Source: Polytrichum commune
Lineage: Eukaryota > Streptophyta > Polytrichopsida > Polytrichales > Polytrichaceae
Direction of reading: 5' to 3'
Length of the DNA stretch: 64,000 nt
Assembly: GCA_950295325.1 (NCBI GenBank)
Contig: OX485807.1
Span: forward strand, 7,318,501 to 7,382,500
The notes below the pieces were generated by a model. That model was not told the DNA's origin. It searched no databases and worked only from the letters and a program-made list of their open reading frames with translations. Made by a program: the position numbers and the translations under genes. Within the stretch, counting starts at the first letter, position 1, and each line of letters begins with the position of its first letter. Shown here piece by piece: positions 11,574 through 22,764 of this stretch.

Positions 11574-13874
11574 AATGAAGAAATGAGAGATGGTTGAATG
11601 AAGACATCTTGAATTGTCCAAGCGATAATCTTAACCCCCATCATTTTGGACTCGGGTGTGTCGTGTAAAGAGAGCATCTTCTTCTCTTGGTGTTACTCAT
11701 GATCAAATGTTCATGACCATTATGTATATGAACTTGAGGGTATGAATCCATGTTCATGTGAAAGTGTCAAGATTGTAAATGATCATGTGTTTGATCTAAA
11801 TGTCTGAACCATGGTCGTGATTTACATAAAGAAAGCATGTAGGAATTAAGTAGCAAGTTGACAAGTCAATGAAGGGTGTGAATTCTGTGAGGGGATCAAA
11901 AGTTATTTAGGTGGTGGGATTGTCGATGGGTAATCGTTTGATTCTGCATTGAATTTCTATAGGATCAAACGTTTCATTTCAATTGAGTGACCATTGTCTT
12001 GAGAAAAAGAATGTTATGTGTGGATGAAAATAATTATGCCATAGACTCGAATCAATCATACAAGGACCGTGACATATTATGAGCATTTGAATGCTTGTCC
12101 AATGGCTTAACTATTTGAAGGAGAAAAAAATCAGCTGCTACGAGGTAACATTAAGTGAGACCATAATCTTCTCTGCGAATAACCAAATTGTGGAGCCTTG
12201 GGCGGTGGACTCTAGTCGAGGGAGAATTCATAGTCTGGGGTCTGGAGCTCCACCTTAGAAGTTCAAAATGACCATCCGATTTTTATAATTTGCATTGATC
12301 ATCATAAAATATATCTAACGTAAAGTGGGAGTGGAAGAATAATAATTTTGGTACTCAATTTCTTTTAATCATAAGACCCGAGAAGACTAGGATCAGGGAG
12401 AACCAGCTGAATGGTGAAGACCAAGGCCTATGGGTAATTCACAACTTTTCATAAATAAAAACATCAATATGGCCAAAATCGGAAGAGACATGCCGAGCTC
12501 TGCACCGCCATGCCGATACCAATGTGAGGGGTTGGAAAGTGTGAAGAATCAAGTCTTGAGGCCTGGACAAATACCCTAGAAGAAAGGAAGATAACCGAAG
12601 CCAATAAAGTTGTCCCATAACGATGGGAAAATACAATGACTGACTCCACAAAATGAAGCTGCAGAAAGTCCATAAACGAGTGACAATTTACTGAGACTTG
12701 ACAATCACACGATTTTACAAGATTTTTGCCTACTACTTATTCCAATGGCTGCACTCTGAGACACATGTGAATTGGTTACAATACTTCAATCCTTCATACT
12801 AGAGACTAAGAAACCTCATACTAGACCATAGCCTTTTGTAATTATTTAATTATTTATACCTCATCAATCATGGAATTTTTTATGTGATATAAAGGTTTAA
12901 AATAAAAAATAACTTACTTTATAACTATGTAGATAATTTCAAATCAAAACCATTTCAGTCAAAACTTCATTATAAAAGGAATGTCGTAAAATTGTAAGGG
13001 GAATTATTGCCATTGCTTAGAAATCAATGAACCGCATAAGAAATAATTAAATCCAACCAAGATAAAAGAGGAAGGAATCATGGCATAGGCAGGCATACTA
13101 ACTTGTGGTGGCCTATAGCCTCCAGATAATTAAAGGTGTTATCCTTTAGTCGGTCCAGGTAAGGACAATGGCCCCACTGCCTCATTAAAATTTAGATAAA
13201 TTAATGAGTGCCATTACCTGCAAGGTTGACACTACAATATTTTATAATCCATTGAAACCATCAATTAATTAAGGAGAAATTATTGTTCAAACCAGGGCGC
13301 CCTTGCCCATGGTTATATGTGGTTACTCAAAAAACTATTGTTGAGCTGAGAGACCCTACATTGAAAAAACTCATGGTATAGCAAGTCGTGACTACTCGAC
13401 TATGGCTAGATGTAAGGGAGAGACAACACAATTACATGTAATGCACTGAGTGGCCCCAATAATCCCCTTCTTAATATCCCAAGTCCCTAAAATTCACATA
13501 AAACAAAGCTTCACCTAGGTTTGGTACCCCAATTTCAATCCAAAGTCATTATGACCTATCAATTAACCTAATAGTGACACTTAAAGTTCAATATGACACT
13601 TATTTAGTCTTCCCTATGTGGTTTTGTTGATTGGAATCCAATCCAAAAACTTATCTACAAAAGCTATTGCTTGATGCAAAAAGATATGAACCAGAATATC
13701 TACATGTATTTTAAAAAGTAAGTATGTACAGGGAATTCTAACAAGAGGGGGCTCATAAGCTTTTTTTAGCATCAAAATCTATTTGAAGCTTTTGTCTCTT
13801 TAGTTTTGGAGATTTAGTTGTGATAGCATGATCTTAGAATTTTATTTGAATCATGATTTGTTCCACGAGATTCT
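11574..13874. repeat. Segmental tandem duplication, copy 2 (empty site)
   Basis: Second copy of the ~2.3-kb unit, directly adjoining copy 1. At ~11,638 it carries the uninterrupted target AATCTTAACCC where copy 1 has the Harbinger element. It ends at GATTCT before unrelated sequence starting TTGGCC. No gene was recognised in it; the short open frames are not conserved between the two copies. Confidence 0.88.
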
Positions 13875-15347
13875 TTGGCCTTGTTTGCAAACTACCTTTG
13901 TGTGTCCATACCTGTCGAAATTCTAATTTCGACTATGGTTTTTGTGATGATAGTTGACCATGAGATTCATGAGTGTTTGAATTATAGTCTAAGTTCTTTT
14001 GCATGCGGGGCTGATATTTTAAGTTGAGAGGAGGGAAGGTTAATTGTGGTGAAATTAAAGTTTTGGAGAAGTGTTTGGTTTTTCAAAGCACGTGATTTAT
14101 CACAAGCATAATGTTTTCTGTTTGAAGCAAGTTGGTGAACTGTAAGACTATTCTTCTAGACTCTGATATTCTAAGTTATAAGGAATGTTAATGGATTCCT
14201 TAACTTTGAATATATACTAGCGCTTCTTGAGTGTTGACATTCTGTCAAGATATGACTCAAACAATGGTCTTTTTGAAGATGATTAGAGAGATTGGACCTT
14301 GTGTGTTTGAATTATAGACGAAAGGACGATATCCACATTTGTTGCTTAAAATGTGAGTAAGACCAAAGTCACACATTGGTATTGAAAGGTTGATAGAGAT
14401 AGAGGGTGGAGTGATGAAATTAAAGGTTGATAGAAGATAGAGGGTGGAGACTTTTTGAACCTTTATTCTTGAATGTGGTGTCAACCAAATCCTAAATAAC
14501 TAGAAACAACCCTAAATTGTCCTAATAAAACTTATTTGAGACACCAAGATGACCTAAAAATCACCTTTGAAGTCTTCTTAGAGTATTTATTTAAGTTTTA
14601 TCTTATCCAAAATCTAAACTACACCTACCTACAATTCAAGCATTATATAAAATTTGACTAGACATTAGTCCAATTTTTTTTTCCTCCAAATATGAGTTGA
14701 GATGATTATGGTGTTGCTAGCAACGCGAATAATGGTGTTGCTTCATTTTCAAGTTAGTTTGATTCTATATGTAAGTTCAAAACAAAACATCACAAGAATT
14801 AAAGGGACCTTGAAGCATATTGCATTTTTTCAAAGGTGAGTGCGGGCATGGAATAACTGAACCAAACCTATGATTCATAGTGGGAATAATCATTGGCATA
14901 GGTATACTAGAATTATGGTGCACTTGTATTAGGTGAAGACTTAAGGAAGGTAGAGACAAGAGAAGAGAAGGGGGCTTGGGGTTCATGGCATCTATGTAAA
15001 CTCGTTTATTGTGGATGAAGGAGCTCTATTATCTAGTAAAAACAAGTCCCTTACAAGGTTGAGGACTAGTTCATTATAACTGGAGTCCAATAAACTAATT
15101 CAGGGTCTTTAATGCCATTTCTAGAATCAAATGATCTAAAAAGAATCAATAATGAACTATGAAATGATTTGATGCCAAAAATAGATATTATATTTTGCGG
15201 ATAGTGCCTTTTCACCTTCCTAATGGATGAGTTCTCGTAGATACTACAAATCCCTAGCCAAAAGGAGAGGTAGACCTTTTACTTGCAAAGATTTACCACT
15301 GAGGTCAGGGATGACCCACAACTCATTTGCTTTTTATCTTGGCTATA

Positions 15348-15382
<35 letters not shown>

Positions 15383-16187
15383 TAGTATTCGTGAAAACGT
15401 CACAATCACCTGGGATGTTTTTTCTTCAAGGCATACTCAATTTCTAGTCTTTTGGACTGCACTTTAACTTTGGAAATTTTGTATTTTGAGATTAATCATA
15501 ACATTAAGTAGCAACACTAGCGGGGTACCCTTTGAGTACTCACAAAACTACCTTAACAAGAAGGGGAAAACTTGCAAAGCAAGGGTGAAAGAATGGGCAA
15601 TCAATAAAAAAAGAATAGCTTCAAAAAAATGTTGAAAAGGTTTCCAATGGGGGTTTCATAAGACCTTTCATAAGAGTACAACTACTTCTTTGACCCCACC
15701 AAATTTATCCATTGCTTTATGGCTATTTAGATTTGTTTAGATTCTAAATTAGCTTAGATTAAAACCTTTACTGCCACTCGGCATTAGTTTTGTCCTAAAA
15801 ACTGACATAATCAATTCTTAGTAATGAAAGTAACTACCCAAGTAGATTAAAAATAACCTAGGAAGAACTCAAAGCTAAGAGCCAACATTTGCACTTTAAT
15901 TAGAAACACAAAAATTCGGCATTTTATCTTGCAAGGAAATTAATACAATTTGTCAGTACAATACCATCAATCAATTCAACATGCACCAATTTGTCGCTAC
16001 AATGAACAATTTTTAGATTTTAGCATATGTGGAGGTTTGATAACAAATAGAAATTACATGAGCACATTAGCAAATCCAAATGAGGAACACAAGAGCTGAG
16101 CTTTTTATTTTTAGAGGCAAGGTGAATGTCTTGTAAATTCTTTGAAAAGAAAAAGTCATTGATATCTTGTACCGGTATACATATTAA
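13875..16187. other. Intergenic with a dispersed repeat and a (CAA)n microsatellite
   Basis: No gene recognised. Bases ~14,480-14,660 match ~62,530-62,720 (shared TCCTAATAAAACTTAT and TATCCAAAATCTAAACTACA phrases), so this is a dispersed repeat. A (CAA/ACA)n tract of about ten units lies at ~15,350-15,381. Confidence 0.5.
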
Positions 16188-16754
16188 GGTCCGCTTCACA
16201 CTATGGTTGTCCAAGTCGAGAGGCTGTGGGATTGAATGGCCAAACTTTGCCAAACTTTGTTGAGAGTCCAAAGAAATGGGCTGAAAATAGCCAATAAAAT
16301 ATAAGATCGGTGGGCATAGTGTGAAGCTTCCAAAGGCCAAGCCCAAAGTCCAAACCTTTGGCAATGAACTCCCATGGCCTCTCGACTTGGATGGCCATAT
16401 AGTGTGAAGCCTTTAAAGGCCAAGCCCAAAGTCCAAAGAAAGAAGGAGCATCCCACTTTATTCCGTGCCCAAAACAACCCCTCCAATCTAACGGCCAAGA
16501 TCTTGTCAATGATTGATTTTTTCATGAAAAAAAATCAACGGCCTCTCAACCATAGTTTGGGTTTCCATTCTTATCCAACACAAGCTTCCTTCGAGAGTCC
16601 GTTGCCTTGGTCAAAAAGTAGGCATTTAAAATTGCGACGGCCTTTGGACTTTGGCCTCTAGTGTGAAGGGTCGAGAGGCTGAATTCTTGGTTTCTTGCAA
16701 TCCGATTGGTGGAAATCGATGGCCTCTCGACTTCGGCCATAGTGTGAAGCGGCC
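16188..16754. mobile_element. 567-bp PIF/Harbinger-like MITE
   Basis: The left end reads GGTCCGCTTCACACTATGG and the right end, reverse-complemented, reads GGCCGCTTCACACTATGG, with TAA on both sides (16185-16187 and 16755-16757). The size, lack of coding capacity and 3-bp TAA duplication indicate a Harbinger-type MITE. The interior is unusual: TIR-like stretches (ATAGTGTGAAGC, GGCCTCTCGAC, AAAGGCCAAGCCCAAAGTCC) recur several times in both orientations, as if built by nested or repeated end duplication. Open frames across it are not real genes. Confidence 0.85.
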
Positions 16755-16757
16755 TAA

Positions 16758-17380
16758 CATGTATGGTACTATTCACAGAACCCAACCAAATCTTAAGAAT
16801 GAAGTGACCATTCTTATCAACAGAACAACATGCATTTCGAAAATGAAGTAGTACTGCACGCATCTAAATGCCATAATATATTATATATATATAAACCGTC
16901 TAACATCTTGTCCACCGTGCATACAGTATACATCCTCTAGTATATAGAAAATCCTAAAAACAAGTGAATTGAAAGTTGTCTTCACAAGTTCTCTGGCGAT
17001 AGTCAAGTGAACAATAGAGATGGATATGTGTATGCATACATAGAGAGAGAGAGGTGACTTTACAAAACATTGTGTGTGTAGTATATTGCAGCGAATTGGT
17101 ACTAATGGATAACTGCAGAATGTTGCCTCTATACACATAATTCACATAACTCAAATAATATAATAACCAACATGATGCTTTGAAATAGTGTCAATGATCT
17201 TTACGATCGTCTCGCTGCTATCCTATTGTCCAGTGTAAGTGTCCAGTTGGCAAGTCATATACATCAGGCTTCTATATATGCTTATTAAGCACGTCGAAAC
17301 AACTTTGTCAAGCAATTAGCAGTTGCATGCATCTTCACCTGATGAGGATCAATCATTATTAAATGGTGAAGTCTTCATAT
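16758..17380. other. Intergenic between the MITE and the repeat-protein gene
   Basis: AT-rich sequence with no gene recognised. It lies downstream of the stop codon of the minus-strand gene at 17381-19252 and probably contains its 3' untranslated region and polyadenylation site. Confidence 0.4.
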
Positions 17381-19252
17381 TCATCCATGATGACGGCTAA
17401 GTGCGTCAAGTTCACCCCACGTCGGTGCCCAAATGGAATGAGCCTGATTTGTCTTTAGTCGATCAAGTGAGACCTGAAGCTTGTCCACAACCTTTAGGAG
17501 CTGAACCATCACTTCCTTGGGAACTGCTTCGAGTGGAACAACAATCTCCTCCGGCAACACCTCTTTCACAATATTCATCCATTTCTCCGCCATTGATGCT
17601 CGCTCGAGGAAATTCAACTCATTTCCTTGGTCCCTCAATAGTTCTTCACCTTGGGTCGATGTTGATTCATTCTGTTCATTAATGTCCACTACATCCGACA
17701 CAGAAGTGGAACCCTCTGCTACTTCATGGCCCGTCTCGCTCTTTGCTCCACATTCAGTGGATTGTTGTTCTTCTTCATCATTCTTCTGCATGTTTCTCAT
17801 GTCTGTTACAATATTCCTACATTTCTCCTCCATTGATGTTCGCTCGAGGATCTCATCTGTATCCTTCACTTCTTCACCTTGGGAGCTTGACGGTGAATAT
17901 TCAATCTGTGAATTGATCATATTCTCCAGATCCTGCGCAGGAGTAGTAGAACCCTTGGCTACTTTATCAATGACCATGTCCTCCATGCCGGTACTCCCGC
18001 TCTCTGCTCCACATTCAGTAGACACTTCTTCTTTTTCATCATTCTTCTGCAAGTTTTTCATGTCTGTCACAATATTCCTGCATTTCTCCTCCATTGATGT
18101 TCGCTCGAGGATCTCATCTGTATCCTTCACTTCTTCACCTTGGGAGCTTGACGGTGAATATTCAATCTGTGAATTGATCATATTCTCCAGATCCTGCGCA
18201 GGAGTAGTAGAACCCTTGGCTACTTTATCAATGACCATGTCCTCCATGCCGGTACTCCCGCTCTCTGCTCCACATTCAGTAGACACTTCTTCTTTTTCAT
18301 CATTCTTCTGCAAGTTTTTCATGTCTGTCACAATATTCCTGCATTTCTCTTCCATTGATGTTTGCTCGAGGATCTCACCTGTATCCTTCACTTCTTCACC
18401 TTGGGAGCTTGACGATGAATATTCAATCTGTGAATTGATCATATTCTCCAGATCATGCGCAGGAGTAGTAGAACCTTTGGCTACTTTATCAATGACCGTG
18501 TCCTCCAGGCCGGTACTCCCGCTCTCTGCTCCACATTCAGTAGACACTTCTTCTTTTTCATCATTCTTCTGCAAATTTCTCATGTCTGTCACAATATTCC
18601 TACATTTCTCCTCCATTGATGTTTGCTCGAGGATCTCATCTATTTCCTTAACTTCTTCACCTTGGGAGCTTGACGGTGAATATTCAATCTGTGAATTGAT
18701 CATATTCTCCAGATCATGCGCAGGAGTAGTAGAACCTTTGGCTACTTTATCAATGACCATGTCCTTCATGTCGGTACTCCCACTCTCTGCTCCACATTCA
18801 GTAGACACTTCTTCTTCATCATTCTTCTGCAAGTTTTTCATGTCTGTCACAATATTCCTGCATTTCTCCTCCATTGATGTTCGCTCGAGGATCTCATCTG
18901 TTTCCTTCACTTCTTCACTTTGGAAGCTTGATGGTGAATATTCAATCTGTGAATTGATCATATTCTCCAGATCCTTCGTAGGAGTAGTAGAACCCTTGGC
19001 TACTTTATCAATGACCATGTCCTCCTTGTCGGTATTCCCACTCTCTGCTCCACATTCAGTAGACACTTCTTCTTCTTCTTCTTCATCATCATTCTCATGT
19101 GATGGATCATATTGGAACTTGTCACCGAAGATCAGTTCCCATGTGTACTCGTGACACCGCTCCAACACAATCGACATTGTCACCACTATTAGCACAACCA
19201 CTGGAATTAGGAGCAAGAAGCTTGAATCCCACACATCAATATTCAAATCCAT
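17381..19252 (-). CDS. Unknown single-pass membrane protein with five acidic ~87-residue tandem repeats
   Basis: An uninterrupted single-exon frame of 623 residues begins at the ATG at 19252 (MDLNIDVWDS); I chose it over the slightly longer open frame, which lacks an upstream ATG. Residues ~10-32 (FLLLIPVVVLIVVTMSIVL) form one hydrophobic segment and no cleavable signal peptide is obvious. An acidic stretch (DDEEEEEEVSTECG) follows, then five repeats, each with VSTECGAES, MVIDKVAKGSTTP, DLENMINSQIEYSPSS and TSMEEKCRNIVTDM, and a diverged sixth. The C-terminal ~70 residues (PEEIVVPLEAVPKEVMVQLL) are non-repetitive and probably helical or coiled. Most differences between repeats keep the frame and the motif spacing, which argues for coding function. 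A TTTATATC box lies about 75 bases upstream, in a promoter that is duplicated in inverted orientation at 21.0-21.4 kb. I do not recognise the family and assign no function. Confidence 0.7.
   Translation of the reverse strand: MDLNIDVWDSSFLLLIPVVVLIVVTMSIVLERCHEYTWELIFGDKFQYDPSHENDDEEEEEEVSTECGAESGNTDKEDMVIDKVAKGSTTPTKDLENMINSQIEYSPSSFQSEEVKETDEILERTSMEEKCRNIVTDMKNLQKNDEEEVSTECGAESGSTDMKDMVIDKVAKGSTTPAHDLENMINSQIEYSPSSSQGEEVKEIDEILEQTSMEEKCRNIVTDMRNLQKNDEKEEVSTECGAESGSTGLEDTVIDKVAKGSTTPAHDLENMINSQIEYSSSSSQGEEVKDTGEILEQTSMEEKCRNIVTDMKNLQKNDEKEEVSTECGAESGSTGMEDMVIDKVAKGSTTPAQDLENMINSQIEYSPSSSQGEEVKDTDEILERTSMEEKCRNIVTDMKNLQKNDEKEEVSTECGAESGSTGMEDMVIDKVAKGSTTPAQDLENMINSQIEYSPSSSQGEEVKDTDEILERTSMEEKCRNIVTDMRNMQKNDEEEQQSTECGAKSETGHEVAEGSTSVSDVVDINEQNESTSTQGEELLRDQGNELNFLERASMAEKWMNIVKEVLPEEIVVPLEAVPKEVMVQLLKVVDKLQVSLDRLKTNQAHSIWAPTWGELDALSRHHG
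17742..19050 (-). repeat. 261-bp coding tandem repeat, five copies
   Basis: The phrase TCTCTGCTCCACATTCAGT marks unit boundaries near 17742 (diverged), 18001, 18262, 18523, 18784 and 19042. The spacing is 261 bp four times in a row (one unit is 258 bp), always a multiple of three. The two adjacent units between 18001 and 18523 are almost identical, while outer ones are more diverged, suggesting recent homogenisation in the middle of the array. Confidence 0.92.
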
Positions 19253-19660
19253 GGAATTCAACCCAAAGCAATATTTCAATGGCAAAGCCAGGTACTAGGG
19301 TGCAATTATATCTCCAGCAACATGATCGGATATAAAAAATCATACACAGATGCATCCCTGGCATATTTCATTAAACTCAACTGATTCAACAAGCTAGGGT
19401 GCATTATCTCTTAGTACCATGATGACGATGAGACACAATCTAGGCGAGGAAGAGGAAGATCACTTTCAATTTTAAAAAATGGATTCCCGCCCATGAGGGA
19501 CTTGCCATGGATTCACATAGAATGGATTCCCCCATGACCGTTAAGTCGATCCTCCAATTCCAAGGTTGATTTGGCACGTCTTCATCCACATCCACGCGAT
19601 TTCATCCAATGAAGTTATCACAACCAGTTGTGTTCAATCTTGCACAATAAGTACATAGCG
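19253..19660 (-). promoter_or_regulatory. Promoter of the repeat-protein gene, left arm of a ~400-bp inverted repeat
   Basis: Directly upstream of the ATG at 19252. The sequence matches 21008-21440 in inverted orientation, including GTACCTGGC, GCTGGAGAT and TTTATATCCGATCATG in one order relative to the gene. TTTATATC at ~19,326-19,333 is the best TATA candidate. The similarity extends into the coding 5' end, so the duplicated segment was promoter plus first codons. Confidence 0.65.
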
Positions 19661-21007
19661 ATTTTTATCATGTGCACCATCTTGACATCATGCTCCTATG
19701 GGGCTCTCATGTTGGTTTTGGGTCATCTATGAACAATATCACAAACCTTCTAACTTTTGCAAATAAGGCGTTATTATCATTTTTGGTGTGTGTTGAATCA
19801 AGCATCCCCTATTTACGATCTTACAATGTAAAGGTACATGACTATTGCTATGAATCATTTACTGCTAGGCGAAAAGCCAACCAACAAATTAGGCAAGTTA
19901 TAAAAGTAAGTGACTAAAATCACTCTGCTCCAACTTGCACCTACTTATACTCTTTAGGCACAGAAAATATGTATTTATTAGATAGATACACATAGCTTAC
20001 AATAAAGTGTAAATATGTTTTTTTTTTCTATTGAATTGTGATGTGAATAAATTTGCTTGCTATGGTCAGTTACAATCTTTGAAGTTCCTATATCACTTTG
20101 AAGTCCCCTTTCAATTGCTAAATAATGAGGAACAGTTGAAATGTTATCAAACTACTAGTACTAGAAACAACCAACACTTGATTATAGTGGGGTCCAACCA
20201 TGATAAGGTGTACTACTAAGGACTAAATAGAAAGGAATCCTCACATTTCATAAGGACTCATTTTTTTTTGGCAATAATACCGATTGAAATTTACATTTAA
20301 CCATAGTTAATCAAATGTGACGGCAATTATATTTATAAGTGTGCTAAGTCTTGATTATAAACCTTAGTAAAGTTAAAAATAAAAGCACAATAATTATTTA
20401 AAGGAGTGTCAAGGACTATGAAATAAAAAAGGTATTGCGTGACACAAGTTTGGTACACCTTGTTGTGGTTCAACCTAATGACAATTAAATTATCACCCTC
20501 TATCAAGTTAATACCATTAAAGTTTAAACTTGGCACTGGGCCGGACTGTTCTTTTAGCATTATTCTTGTTCGAGAGAGAATTATTGCATAAAAATGTACC
20601 TCTCATTCATCCAAGCCAACAAGCCTTGAAATAGTATCATGATGGCATTCTAGACATTTATCATTATAGCAATTGAAAGAGTACTTCGACACACCATATA
20701 TGATATGTCAAATTTGCAAACATCGTAAGGTCTGAAAGTTTTATTGTTAGATGATCCATAACCAATGACTCATCCAAGAGCAGAAAGGTTATCATAACTT
20801 ATCATTATTTTTCATCCACAATGGCACAGTATCATTCATAATTCCCAGATTTTGTTTATGAGTTGCTCAGTTGTAATAGCAAACCCACTCTAGTAAGTGA
20901 ATGACTCGTTGCTTATGGGCTCATCATTCACTCTCCTCTCCCTGGTTATCTAGTCCAAAACCAACATGGATACCTTATGTTAAGGTGGTGGACATTCTTA
21001 TAATCAT
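19661..21007. other. Spacer between the arms of the inverted repeat, no gene recognised
   Basis: About 1.35 kb of AT-rich sequence lying between two head-to-head promoter copies. Short open frames show no recognisable motif. A transcription unit crossing both arms would produce a long hairpin with this stretch as the loop. Confidence 0.45.
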
Positions 21008-21440
21008 TATGTACTTATTGTGAGATTGAATGTAACTAGTTTGTGATGACTTGATTGGATGAAACCACGTGGATGTGGATGAAACCATGCCCAACAACCT
21101 TGGAATTGGAGGATCGACTCACCGATCACGGGGGAGTCCCATTCTATGTGAACCATGACAAGTCCCACAATGGCGGGATTCCTTTTAAAAAATAAAATAA
21201 GAAGTGATCTTCCGCTTCCTCGCCTAAATTGTATCTCATCATCATGGTGCTGGATATGTTGCACTCTAGCTTGTTGAATCAGTTTGAGTTGAATGAATGA
21301 ATTAGCCAGGGGTGAATTTGTGCATAATTCTCTAGCTAGTTGTTCCTCTGCCTGACTTTATATCCGATCATGCTGCTGGAGATGTAATTGCACCCTAGTA
21401 CCTGGCTGTGCTTTTGAATTATTGTTTTGGTTGAATTGCG
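21008..21440 (+). repeat. Right arm of the inverted promoter repeat
   Basis: It is the reverse complement, with perhaps a fifth of positions changed, of 19,253-19,660. Shared landmarks include TTTATATCCGATCATG, GCTGGAGAT, TTGCACCCTAGTACCTGGCT and GATGTGGATGAAACC-type phrases. It faces away from the left arm, so the duplicated promoter would drive plus-strand transcription toward 21.5 kb and beyond. Confidence 0.82.
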
Positions 21441-21600
21441 TGGAAGTGAATTGTGTTGTGTTGAATTTAAGCTTCCTGACCGTAATTACAGTGGTTTGCG
21501 CTAGCTTAGTGCATGGTGGTGACAACGTCGATTGGGACGATGTGGTATTGGTTGTGTCATGGATGCGTCTGAAAATTAACGTCCTGCGCACATTGATCAG
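21440..21600 (+). pseudogene. Broken copy of the 5' end of the repeat-protein gene
   Basis: Sequence after the right promoter arm aligns with the first ~100 coding bases of the gene at 19252: shared AAGCTTC, TAATT.CAGTGGTT and GTGGTGACAA.GTCGATTG. The start codon has become GTG (21440-21442), an insertion disrupts the membrane-segment frame, and the acidic repeats are absent. It is therefore a promoter-bearing 5' fragment, not a gene. Confidence 0.6.
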
Positions 21601-22139
21601 CTGAAGGTTCAGAAGGATTCGTGGCAGAAGAATGATGATGTTGGCATGCCAAGAGGTGCTAAACTCATGTCAAACCACTTCAGTTCCATGGTCGGGGTGA
21701 AGCAGCTAGACAAATGCGCCATTAGGGTGAAACGGCTTCGCAGGGCTGCGAATTGTCACGACCTGCAGTGTAAGAGCCACCAACGCAATACCCCACAAAG
21801 CATCAGTAACTAGACTAATCTTAATACTACACATTCGAAACATGAATCGCTGTCAAAATTATGTGTCACACGATATCAATACCCTGTGTCACTCCAGGTG
21901 AGGCAATAAAATGCACCTTTGAGCTAGCTGGTGGATCCACTTCAACACAATCATCGACAATCATGGGTCTTGATACACTTGGCTTCATGGGAGCCTTCTC
22001 GGGCCAACCAGATAGAAATTTGTCCCATAATATAATGTCTTTTGCATTTAACAATGAACAAACAGAATTGTGTTACAACATGCGCACTCATCAATTTGTT
22101 CTATTAACTCACAAGGTGCATGGGCTGACAACTTATCCG

Positions 22140-22764
22140 ATTATCATTTTGGGGACGATTCGAACTACTACCCACATGGCGTTCGACAGGATCCTTTTCC
22201 AATCCGCCACCAAGGACGAGCAGAGCAAACGTGAATGTGACGGAGGCTGTGTTGTCTTATGTTGGGGTCCTGCCGGGAATTATTCAAGTGGTCTACAATA
22301 ACACTGCAATAGTGCTTTTAAAGGGAAGTTGAGTTCCACCAAACACAAACGGGGAACGTGAGCATCAAGAGGGACGAGAGTGGATTTTGGATGGCCGACT
22401 TCAGGCGACTTCAACACGAAAAAATATTCAACCCGACATTGTTTCCCGTGCTTGTCAAACAAGTTCATTTCTTCCACGAAGACCCACGGGAGCCGGGAGG
22501 GAAGGTAGTGTTACAGTAAAAGAGAGCAGAAGTAGTCGTGTTGTTAATCCATCTGATTCAATCCTTGTTGGTGCTGGCGCAACACATGGGGAACTCGAGG
22601 CAGACAAGAACATCGGGAGGGCACGCTGTGAATATGATGAGAATTTAGAAGGTGCAACGGAAGTAGTAAGAGCCAAAGCAGCCGCAATCCCTAGAGTGAG
22701 GCGTGGTGAATGTGAGGGGGAGGGAGGCAGACGTCGTTGTTGGCCTTCGTATGTGTTACCATAA
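22140..22764 (+). pseudogene. Decayed DUF4216-like region of a CACTA (En/Spm) element
   Basis: Read across frameshifts, the plus strand gives YVGVLPGIIQVVY (from 22258), a stretch ending LLKGS, then TGA at 22330-22332. In another frame it gives KRDESGFWMADFRRL and VKQVHFFHEDPREPGGKVVL, ending in TAA at 22517, and frame 1 resumes with VKESRSSRVV. This order (YxGxL-x-I-I-x-L.Y, VVLF/LLK, GFxxxNFxRL, QVxFxxDP, W/GKVVL, PRSxRVV) follows the DUF4216 domain seen beside CACTA transposases. At least two frame changes and two stops make it non-functional. The upstream frame 21861-22300 may belong to the same remnant but has no clear motif. No CACTA terminal repeats were found around it. Confidence 0.65.

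Noticed and set aside
17517..19154. 545-residue open frame on the plus strand
   Set aside because: It is the antisense of the 261-bp coding repeat. One stop-free repeat unit repeated five times keeps the opposite frame open by chance; composition (SSFSS, FFCKF) is not protein-like and the minus frame has the start, membrane segment and promoter.
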